Shown here: piece after piece, positions 1 through 5,988 of the stretch
Numbering within the stretch: the first letter of the stretch is position 1
Layout: each line of letters opens with the position of its first letter
Assembly: GCA_019116965.1 (NCBI GenBank)
Contig: DXAT01000006.1
Coordinates: 1-36,794 of the forward strand
DNA: 36,794 nt
Reading direction: 5' to 3'
Origin: Candidatus Coprenecus pullistercoris
Lineage (GTDB): Bacteria; Bacteroidota; Bacteroidia; Bacteroidales; UBA932
Notes under the pieces: generated by a model
Seen by the model: the letters and a program-made list of their open reading frames with translations, nothing else
Database searches by the model: none
What the model was told of the DNA's origin: nothing
Program-made: the position numbers and the translations under genes

Positions 1-505
1 TGCGGAGGCCGTCGGAGAGGGCCTTCACTGCGGCCTTGGTGGCACAGTACACGCTGCCTCCGGGATAGGCGGCGTCACCGGCGATGGAGCCGAGGTTGAT
101 GATGTGGCCTCGTCCGCGCTCGACCATGCCCGGCACTACGAGGCGAGTCATCGAGAGCAGGCCGCGGATATTGGTGTCGAGCATGATGTCCCATTCGTCG
201 AGATTGCCCTCATGCTCCTTGTCCACGCCGAAGACGAGGCCGGCGTTGTTGATGAGAACATCGATATTTTTCCATTTGCCTTCAAGGGAGCCAAGAGCCG
301 TGATGATCTGATCCCTGTAGCGGACATCGAAAGGCAGCACCAAAGCGTCGGCTCCAAGTCCGGCCAGTTCGGCTTTCAGCGCTTCTCCTTTCTCCGGCTT
401 GCGGCAGTTGATGATGATGTCATAGCCGCCTGCTGCGAACTTTTTCGCGCAGGCTTCTCCGATACCGCTGACGGCACCGGTGATAAGAGCGATTTTTCTT
501 TCCAT
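1..505 (-). CDS. Short-chain dehydrogenase/reductase (YdfG-like), 3' end outside window
   Basis: This is an NAD(P)-dependent oxidoreductase of the classical SDR family; its closest look-alikes are YdfG-type serine/3-hydroxy acid dehydrogenases, but the substrate cannot be read from sequence. The 168 visible residues hold the cofactor motif TGAVSGIG (residues 9-16), the structural NNAG motif (86-89) and the catalytic Ser140, Tyr153 and Lys157 (YCATK). Only the C-terminal substrate-binding part is missing, cut by the window edge. The ATG at 503-505 gives a standard SDR N-terminus (MERKIALITG). It is divergent from the phosphate transporter gene, with 137 bp between the starts. A -7 box lies at 530-537. 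Family is certain, substrate is not. Confidence 0.93.
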   Translation of the reverse strand, partial: MERKIALITGAVSGIGEACAKKFAAGGYDIIINCRKPEKGEALKAELAGLGADALVLPFDVRYRDQIITALGSLEGKWKNIDVLINNAGLVFGVDKEHEGNLDEWDIMLDTNIRGLLSMTRLVVPGMVERGRGHIINLGSIAGDAAYPGGSVYCATKAAVKALSDGLR

Positions 506-529
506 ATCATGTGAAATTATCTTCTGAGG

Positions 530-537
530 CAAATTTA
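530..537 (-). promoter_or_regulatory. Bacteroidales -7 box for the SDR gene
   Basis: On the minus strand this reads TAAATTTG followed by C, matching TAnnTTTG. Transcription would begin about 20 nt before the ATG at 505. No clear TTG -33 element is visible 19-21 bp upstream. Confidence 0.45.
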
Positions 538-573
538 CATAAAATCGGAAAGTTAGAGAGTCATTTCATATTC

Positions 574-606
574 TTGTTACAATTTTGTAATATTTTTGTA
601 ACATTG
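574..606 (+). promoter_or_regulatory. Putative PhoB box, three 11-nt direct repeats
   Basis: Three units in exact 11-nt phase: TTGTTAC+AATT (574-584), TTGTAAT+ATTT (585-595) and TTGTAAC+ATTG (596-606). Known E. coli PhoB boxes are head-to-tail repeats of CTGTCAT or TTGTCAC, also with an 11-nt step, and sit where the upstream core element would be. Here the array ends 6 nt before the -7 box at 613-620, and the operon downstream encodes a phosphate transporter and a PhoB-like regulator. PhoB binding is inference. The array could also affect the divergent SDR gene. Confidence 0.6.
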
Positions 607-612
607 CAGGAA

Positions 613-620
613 TACTTTTG
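613..620 (+). promoter_or_regulatory. -7 box of the pit operon
   Basis: TACTTTTG followed by C fits TAnnTTTG. There is no TTG at the preferred 19-21 bp upstream. That area is filled by the direct repeats at 574-606, as expected of an activator-dependent promoter. The leader before the ATG at 643 would be about 15 nt. Confidence 0.5.
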
Positions 621-642
621 CAGCCGAAATTTATACACAGTT

Positions 643-2919
643 ATGGAGTTTTTGTATATAGGAATCATCGTTTTCCTTTTCTGCCTCGCCATCTCGGACA
701 TTATCGTCGGCGTGAGCAACGACGCTGTCAATTTTCTCAACTCCGCGGTAGGTTCCAAGACCGCCAAATTCCGCAATCTCATCATCATCGCATCCATCGG
801 AGTGTTCCTTGGCGCTTCTTTGAGCAACGGTATGATGGATATTGCAAGGCACGGTATCTTTCAGCCGCAGTATTTCTCGTTTGCGGAACTGTTGTGCATC
901 ATGCTGGCGGTGATGGTTACCGATGTGATACTTCTCGATGCGTTCAACTCCAGGGGACTGCCTACCTCTACTACTGTCTCGCTCGTGTTTGAGCTGCTTG
1001 GAGGAACCGTGGCTCTCGCTATGATCAAGAATATCCAGACAGACGGAACCCTCACATTCGCGCAGATGATCAATACGGACAAGGCTCTGTCAGTGATTCT
1101 CGGTATATTCCTTTCGATAGCCATAGCCTTTGTCTTCGGTATGGTGATTCAGTGGATAGTCCGTATTATATTTACCTTCAACTATAAGCCGAGAATGAAA
1201 TATCTGGCCGGAATCTTCGGCGGCATTGCCATAACTTCCATTGTGTATTTCCTTCTCATCAAGGGTCTGAAAGATTCTACCTTTATGACGGCTGAGGCAA
1301 ATGCCTGGGTTAAGGAGCATACCGGCATGCTGATTATCTGTCTTTTTGCGGGCAGCAGTATTCTGATGCAGGTTCTTTATTGGTGCAAAGTCAATATCCT
1401 TAAGGTAATAGTACTGACGGGAACTCTCTCCCTCGCCATGGCTTTCGCTGGCAACGACCTGGTGAACTTCGTCGGCGTGCCTCTTGCGGGTTACTCCGCA
1501 TGGCAGGACTATGCCGCCAACGGTACCGCAATAGGAGCGGACAATTATATGATGGGCAGTCTGCTCGAACCTGCCCATACTCCGATGATATTCCTGATTC
1601 TTTCCGGTGCTACCATGGTATTTGCCTTGGCTACCTCCCGGAAGGCCCGTAATGTTATAAACACGGAGGTCAACCTGACCAACCAGAACGAGTCTGAGGC
1701 TATGTTCGGAACTTCTGCTACCGGCCGCCGTTTAGTGCAGATAGCCAATTCGTTCTCGACCTGGCTGGTCAAAGTTACGCCTGTAAGGCTCCGTAGCTGG
1801 GTGGACAGCCGTTTCAACAAGGATGAGGCCATTCTCGTCAAGGGTGCCGCCTTTGACCAGATGAGGGCCGCTGTCAATCTGGTCGTGTCCTCCCTTCTGA
1901 TTGCCCTCGGTACATCCCTCAAGCTGCCTCTTTCCACGACTTTCGTGACATTCACCGTAGCGATGGGAACATCGCTGATGGACCGTGCATGGGACCGTGA
2001 GAGTGCTGTCGGCAGGGTTACCGGCATGATGTCCGTAATGGGCGGATGGCTGTTCACTGCGGTAATAGCTTTTGCGGTATGCTTTGTGATAGCATTGCTG
2101 ATGCATTTCGGCGGATTTGTAGCAATGATAATCCTCAGTATCGTGGCGATGGTCATCATCATCCGCAGCAATATCCGTTTCAACCGCAAATCGCGTGAGA
2201 AAGAAAAGAACAAGAGCAAGTCGGTATTCGAGCAGATGATGACATCCGATGATCCTGACCATGTATGGTCTCTGCTCAAGGGACAGGTGCGAGATACTAC
2301 TGTCAAGGAACTCAATTATGTGTCGGAGTATTACAGCAGTTTTATTGACTGCTTCATCGGAGAGAATCTAAAATGTCTCAAGAGGCGTTACAATACCCTG
2401 CATTCCGAGATAGATGATTACAAGTCTGTCAGAAGAAGGGAGATACTCGCGCTCAAACGCACTGACCCGACCATCTCCATGCAGGCCGGCACCTGGTTCC
2501 ATCTTGAGTCCAACCATCTCTCCCAGCTGCTGTACAGCCTCAAGCGTATCTCCGAACCGTGCAAGGAGCATATAGAGAATAATTTCAACCCTCTTCCAGC
2601 AAAGTGTGTGGAGGAGTTCGCACCTGTGAGCGAGGCTTTTCTCGTGCTGCTCCGAAGGACATCCGATTATGTCGCCTCAGGTCCTGATGATGCGGGATCG
2701 AAGGTTATCATCAAGGATATCTCGGCGTATAAGAAGCAGGTGGCCGTTCTGCGTAAGAACAATGTGGACCGTTTCAACTCTGAGGCCGACACCTCCAATT
2801 TCAATATATACATTCTCTATCAGACTATTCTTCAGGAGACTCAGCAGATGGCTGACGACCTCAAGCATCTTACCCGTGCGTATACATATCTTTCCTCGCT
2901 CAAGGGCAAGGAAGCGTAG
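643..2919 (+). CDS. pit: Pit-family inorganic phosphate transporter with long soluble C-terminal region
   Basis: This inner-membrane protein takes up inorganic phosphate (PHO4/Pit family, ion-coupled). It has 758 residues from the ATG at 643. The two family repeats are visible: GVSNDAVNFLNSAVG at residues 23-37 and GNDLVNFVGVPLAG from about residue 270. Many hydrophobic segments fill residues 1-505. A basic stretch rich in Lys/Arg follows, then about 250 soluble, probably helical residues (507-758). E. coli PitA is about 500 residues and lacks this tail. Long Pit proteins are usual in Bacteroidota, and a PhoU-like role for the tail is inference. The open frame extends upstream to 511, but that would run through the promoter, so 643 is preferred. 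It is first in an operon with a response regulator (21 bp gap) and a kinase. Confidence 0.93.
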   Translation: MEFLYIGIIVFLFCLAISDIIVGVSNDAVNFLNSAVGSKTAKFRNLIIIASIGVFLGASLSNGMMDIARHGIFQPQYFSFAELLCIMLAVMVTDVILLDAFNSRGLPTSTTVSLVFELLGGTVALAMIKNIQTDGTLTFAQMINTDKALSVILGIFLSIAIAFVFGMVIQWIVRIIFTFNYKPRMKYLAGIFGGIAITSIVYFLLIKGLKDSTFMTAEANAWVKEHTGMLIICLFAGSSILMQVLYWCKVNILKVIVLTGTLSLAMAFAGNDLVNFVGVPLAGYSAWQDYAANGTAIGADNYMMGSLLEPAHTPMIFLILSGATMVFALATSRKARNVINTEVNLTNQNESEAMFGTSATGRRLVQIANSFSTWLVKVTPVRLRSWVDSRFNKDEAILVKGAAFDQMRAAVNLVVSSLLIALGTSLKLPLSTTFVTFTVAMGTSLMDRAWDRESAVGRVTGMMSVMGGWLFTAVIAFAVCFVIALLMHFGGFVAMIILSIVAMVIIIRSNIRFNRKSREKEKNKSKSVFEQMMTSDDPDHVWSLLKGQVRDTTVKELNYVSEYYSSFIDCFIGENLKCLKRRYNTLHSEIDDYKSVRRREILALKRTDPTISMQAGTWFHLESNHLSQLLYSLKRISEPCKEHIENNFNPLPAKCVEEFAPVSEAFLVLLRRTSDYVASGPDDAGSKVIIKDISAYKKQVAVLRKNNVDRFNSEADTSNFNIYILYQTILQETQQMADDLKHLTRAYTYLSSLKGKEA

Positions 2920-2929
2920 TGAAATATAT

Positions 2930-2937
2930 TATATTTG
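2930..2937 (+). promoter_or_regulatory. -7-like box directly before the response regulator
   Basis: TATATTTG followed by C matches TAnnTTTG and lies only 3 nt before the ATG at 2941. No TTG is seen about 20 bp upstream. If used, it would give a leaderless transcript. It may simply be chance in an AT-rich gap. Confidence 0.3.
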
Positions 2938-2940
2938 CGT

Positions 2941-3657
2941 ATGCAAAAGATATTGATAGTCGATGACGAGGAGTCAATCTGTGAGATTCTCCAGTTCAAT
3001 CTCGAGGTCGAGGGTTACGAGGTGGAAGTAGCCTACAGTGCGGAGGAGGCCCTCGGCAAGGATATAAAAAGCTTCTCCCTCATCTTGCTGGATATCATGA
3101 TGGGAGGGATGAGCGGGTTCAAGATGGCCCAGATGCTGAAAAAGGATCCGGATACGGCTTCTATCCCGATTATCTTCTGTACAGCGAAGGATACGGAGGA
3201 CAATAAGATAGCGGGTCTTACTCTCGGCGCGGACGATTATATATCGAAACCATTCTCGGTGCGGGAGGTTGTGGCCAGGGTCAAGAGCGTGCTGCGCCGT
3301 TGTGACCGGCAGCCCCGACCTGGGGTACAGATGCAGGAGTCCTCGTCCAGGACTGAAATGGACGGAGACAGCATCACTTACAATGGCCTGCGTCTGGATT
3401 TACTCAAGCACAAGTGCTATATCGACGGACAGGAGGTGCAGCTCACCAAGAAGGAGATGGAGATTATGGTGCTCTTCCTGCGCAACTCCGGCAGGGTGCT
3501 TTCCCGTGAGGAGATTCTGCACAATGTCTGGAGCGATGAGGTGGTGGTCCTGGACCGTACCATAGATGTGAATATCACCCGCCTGCGCAAGAAGATAGGC
3601 GAGTACGGCAAGTTTATCGTCACCCGTCAGGGCTACGGTTACGGATTTGACGTATAA
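2941..3657 (+). CDS. PhoB-like response regulator (OmpR/PhoB family)
   Basis: This two-component transcription factor has 238 residues. The receiver domain (about 1-120) has the acidic pair D8-D9, phospho-acceptor D51 (LILLDIMM), T81 and K103. The winged-helix DNA-binding domain (about 145-238) ends with the typical wing GYGYGFDV. The ATG at 2941 gives the canonical MQKILIVDDEES start; an in-frame TTG at 2935 is less likely. It lies between the phosphate transporter (21 bp) and the kinase gene (5 bp), so a PhoB role is the natural reading. 11-nt direct repeats like PhoB boxes occur before this operon, before ppk, and before the TonB-receptor operon. The family is certain; the phosphate assignment is inferred from context. 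Confidence 0.93.
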   Translation: MQKILIVDDEESICEILQFNLEVEGYEVEVAYSAEEALGKDIKSFSLILLDIMMGGMSGFKMAQMLKKDPDTASIPIIFCTAKDTEDNKIAGLTLGADDYISKPFSVREVVARVKSVLRRCDRQPRPGVQMQESSSRTEMDGDSITYNGLRLDLLKHKCYIDGQEVQLTKKEMEIMVLFLRNSGRVLSREEILHNVWSDEVVVLDRTIDVNITRLRKKIGEYGKFIVTRQGYGYGFDV

Positions 3658-3662
3658 GGGTT

Positions 3663-4625
3663 ATGTTTAAGGACCTTTTCTATAGAAAAAGTATTTTAGC
3701 CCGCCTGGAGGAGTTCGTCTATATGGCGGAGAAAGGCAATCCTCTTGACAAGTCATTCCCGTCTTTCCCCGACACGAGGGAGGGCCGTCTGCTCAACCGT
3801 CTGGTACGGGTATATACCAGGGATATGTCAGACAGGGACACGCTTTCGGCTGCCAGGGAGCTTGTGGTGCGCGAGTCTCAGGACAATATCCGTCAGAAAA
3901 AGCAGCTTACACAGAATATCAGCCATGAGCTGAAGACTCCGGTCAGCAGCATCAACGGCTATCTGGAGACTATCATCAACAACCCTGCGCTCAGTACGCC
4001 CCAAAAGGAGATGTTCTTGCACAAGTGCTACGAGCAGTCCCAGCGTCTGTCCAACTTGCTGACGGACCTGTCTACCATTACGCGTATGGACGAGGCCAGT
4101 GACAAGATAGAGAAAGAGAGACTGTCGCTTTCCGATGTGGTCGCTGAGGCTGTGTCCGATATGGCTCCTGTGGCCGGCAAGTACGATACTGATTCAGGAG
4201 AGGAGTACAAGACCGGTCCTTCGGACAGAAGCACTATGAGGATAGTCAATGATTTCCCGGAAGGGAAAGAAATCGTGGGCAACCGCAACCTGCTATACTC
4301 TGTCTTCCGCAACCTGTTGGAAAATGCCATTTTCTATTCCAAGGGCACTGCTGTCACAGTCTCTCTGGACAAGGAGGACGGATGGCAGTACTGGGTATCG
4401 GTGGAAGATGACGGTGTGGGCGTGGACAGTGTGCATCTGACCCGTATATTCGAGCGTTTCTACCGGGTGGACAAGGGCCGCAGCCGCAAGATAGGCGGGA
4501 CCGGACTGGGACTTTCGATAGTCAAGAATGCCGTCAATCTGCATGGCGGCAGCATCAGGGCCGTATCGGCCAAGCCCTCTGGACTCAGGTTCGAGTTCAC
4601 TCTGAGCAAGGAAGGATTAGAATAA
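3663..4625 (+). CDS. Soluble sensor histidine kinase (PhoR-like catalytic core)
   Basis: This is the partner kinase of the preceding regulator, 320 residues. The phospho-acceptor is H88 in NISHELKTP. The ATPase domain shows the N box (RNLLENA, N217/N221), G1 (DDGVGVD, 249-255), F box (FERFYRVD) and G2 (GGTGLGLSI, 278-286). Usual PhoR-type kinases have membrane segments and often a PAS or HAMP domain. Here the first 80 residues are charged, with no membrane segment or recognisable sensor, so the protein looks cytoplasmic. The start is fixed by the 5-nt gap after the regulator. Its input must come from a partner protein; the adjacent Pit tail is a candidate (inference). Its 3' end overlaps convergent rnhB by 9 bp. 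Confidence 0.92.
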   Translation: MFKDLFYRKSILARLEEFVYMAEKGNPLDKSFPSFPDTREGRLLNRLVRVYTRDMSDRDTLSAARELVVRESQDNIRQKKQLTQNISHELKTPVSSINGYLETIINNPALSTPQKEMFLHKCYEQSQRLSNLLTDLSTITRMDEASDKIEKERLSLSDVVAEAVSDMAPVAGKYDTDSGEEYKTGPSDRSTMRIVNDFPEGKEIVGNRNLLYSVFRNLLENAIFYSKGTAVTVSLDKEDGWQYWVSVEDDGVGVDSVHLTRIFERFYRVDKGRSRKIGGTGLGLSIVKNAVNLHGGSIRAVSAKPSGLRFEFTLSKEGLE

Positions 4626-5210
4626 CTCCGGATCGGGAAGTATCTTGAATGATTTGCGGTGCAATGGGGTGATACCGTACTTGCGGACGGCTTCGCGGTG
4701 CGCTTTCGTCGGGTAGCCGCAGTTGACTTCCCATCCGTATTGCGGATACTGCGCGGCGGCTTCTCTCATGAAGTCATCCCTGAATGTCTTGGCGAGTATG
4801 GATGCTGCGGCTATGGACGCATATCTGCCGTCTCCCTTTACAAAGCAGGTGAAGGGAATGTCCCTGTATGGTTTGAACCGGTTGCCGTCCACTATAATGT
4901 GCTCTGGTATTATTCCAAGACCATCTATGGCTCTGTGCATCGAGAGTATGGAGGCGTTCAGTATGTTGATTGCGTCTATCTCCTCCGGGCTTGCCGAGGC
5001 GACACAGTAAGCGGCGGCTTCTTTTATGATCAGTTCTCTGAGTCTTTCCCTGCTTTTATGTGTTAGCTGCTTGGAGTCATTCAGCTCTTCATTGCGGAAA
5101 TCTTCCGGCAGAATCACGGCTGCGGCATATACCGGTCCTGCGATGCATCCGCGTCCGGCCTCGTCTGTCCCGGCTTCAATCGTGCCGGCTATATCGTAAG
5201 TTCTCAACAT
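4617..5210 (-). CDS. rnhB: Ribonuclease HII
   Basis: This enzyme cleaves the RNA strand of RNA-DNA hybrids and incises at single ribonucleotides in DNA. It has 197 residues, the normal length. The signature GTDEAGRGCIAGP holds the first catalytic Asp-Glu pair, followed by DSKQL and ASILAKTFRD and the C-terminal GYPTKAHREA motif. The ATG at 5208-5210 is chosen; an in-frame TTG four codons upstream is less likely. It starts 12 nt after the XRE gene stop, so the two are probably cotranscribed. Its 3' end overlaps the convergent kinase gene. Confidence 0.95.
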   Translation of the reverse strand: MLRTYDIAGTIEAGTDEAGRGCIAGPVYAAAVILPEDFRNEELNDSKQLTHKSRERLRELIIKEAAAYCVASASPEEIDAINILNASILSMHRAIDGLGIIPEHIIVDGNRFKPYRDIPFTCFVKGDGRYASIAAASILAKTFRDDFMREAAAQYPQYGWEVNCGYPTKAHREAVRKYGITPLHRKSFKILPDPELF

Positions 5211-5222
5211 GACGCAAAGCAA

Positions 5223-5549
5223 CTAAATTTTTTTCAAAAGTTCTGCCTGCAGTTCGATAATTCTGTTCTTGTCCGCGATAATCGATTCAAGTTCCGCGAT
5301 CCTCTTGTTCTTCTCGCTTATTATGCTGTCGATTTTGGAAAAATCGTATCCGAGGACCAATTCTTCTTCCGGGAGGTCGAGGATGGAGGCGATCTTGGAG
5401 AGGTGGTCGCTTATAAGTTGTGTATTGCCTTTTTCAATCTTGTAGTATGCTGTTTGGGAGATAGACAGTCTGTCAGCAATATCCGCTTGAGAGAGCTGTT
5501 GCTCCTTGCGTCTTGCCAATATCCTTTTTCTGATCTCCTCATTATTCAT
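5223..5549 (-). CDS. XRE-family helix-turn-helix protein with C-terminal coiled coil
   Basis: This small DNA-binding protein has 108 residues. The HTH_3/XRE domain (about residues 7-62) shows the pattern LSQADIADRLSISQ then YYKIEKG. Residues about 75-108 are a likely coiled coil with heptad-spaced Ile/Leu, probably for dimerisation. The target is unknown. It lies directly upstream of rnhB in the same direction, which may be only shared transcription. No phage or plasmid genes are near, so a chromosomal regulator is more likely than a phage repressor or antitoxin. Confidence 0.85.
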   Translation of the reverse strand: MNNEEIRKRILARRKEQQLSQADIADRLSISQTAYYKIEKGNTQLISDHLSKIASILDLPEEELVLGYDFSKIDSIISEKNKRIAELESIIADKNRIIELQAELLKKI

Positions 5550-5554
5550 ATAAA

Positions 5555-5562
5555 CAAAAATA
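5555..5562 (-). promoter_or_regulatory. -7-like box before the XRE gene
   Basis: The minus strand reads TATTTTTG, matching TAnnTTTG, 5 nt before the ATG at 5549. The 5'UTR would be absent or only a few nt. No TTG sits at the standard distance. Confidence 0.35.
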
Positions 5563-5734
5563 TGGTCAAAAGCAGAATTAAAAAATAAATCAAAAGTTAT
5601 AGAAAATAACTTTCATGCCATTTCAAAGGCTCTTAAAAGTTAAAAAATATAAAATAATGCTGTAAAACATTTCAAATTAGTAATAATAGGCACCGCATAT
5701 TATAACTTTAGGTTTTAATTAACATCTAAAGGAT

Positions 5735-5917
5735 ATGATTGTTTCAAGGATTTTCCGCGGACGCCGCGCAGACTGCGGCAGGGAGGTTGTCAGGGCAAGA
5801 CTTTTGTTTGCCCGTAAATTGATGATACAGTATGGGGTGCCGTATCAGTGTGTATGGCATTATGCCGGATTCTCTTCGGTCAGGGATATGGAAAAGGAGT
5901 GGGAGCGCATGTTCTGA
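5735..5917 (+). CDS. Possible 60-residue orphan HTH protein
   Basis: A short frame in an otherwise gene-free stretch. The second half (ARKLMIQYGVP, then HYAGFSSVRDME and EWERMF) resembles the last helix-turn-helix of AraC-type regulators, where a glycine-phenylalanine-serine turn is followed by a helix and a final aromatic pair. The N-terminus is rich in Arg. It could be a free-standing mini HTH protein or the remnant of a decayed AraC regulator. In support, AAAGGA lies just before the ATG and the stop codon abuts a strong hairpin terminator at 5918. Against it are the short length and the lack of a clear promoter; TAACTTTA near 5702 is only an approximate box. Confidence 0.45.
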   Translation: MIVSRIFRGRRADCGREVVRARLLFARKLMIQYGVPYQCVWHYAGFSSVRDMEKEWERMF

Positions 5918-5951
5918 AAAAAGGCCGCACCGTTTCCGATGCAGCCTTTTT
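5918..5951. terminator. Two-way intrinsic terminator
   Basis: The arms AAAAAGGCCGC (5918-5928) and GCAGCCTTTTT (5941-5951) pair at 10 of 11 positions around a 12-nt loop. The A tract on one side and T tract on the other let it work in both directions. It lies between the small gene ending at 5917 (plus) and the EF-G-like gene ending at 5989 (minus). Confidence 0.8.
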
Positions 5952-5988
5952 GTCTGAATCCAGTCCGCCGCTATGGCGCGCCGGAGGG

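Noticed and set aside
581-620. TTTG or TTG 14 bp before the -7 box, also seen before the EF-G2, NtrC-like and metal ATPase genes.
   Set aside because: The spacing is too short for the known 19-21 bp promoter layout, and T-rich promoter DNA gives such matches easily.
511-642. Upstream in-frame extension of the phosphate transporter (start at 511).
   Set aside because: It would translate the direct repeats and the -7 box; the ATG at 643 starts right before the first membrane segment.
1545-2315. 256-codon open frame antisense to the phosphate transporter.
   Set aside because: It is a by-product of codon use in the real gene, with no start signal and no family pattern.
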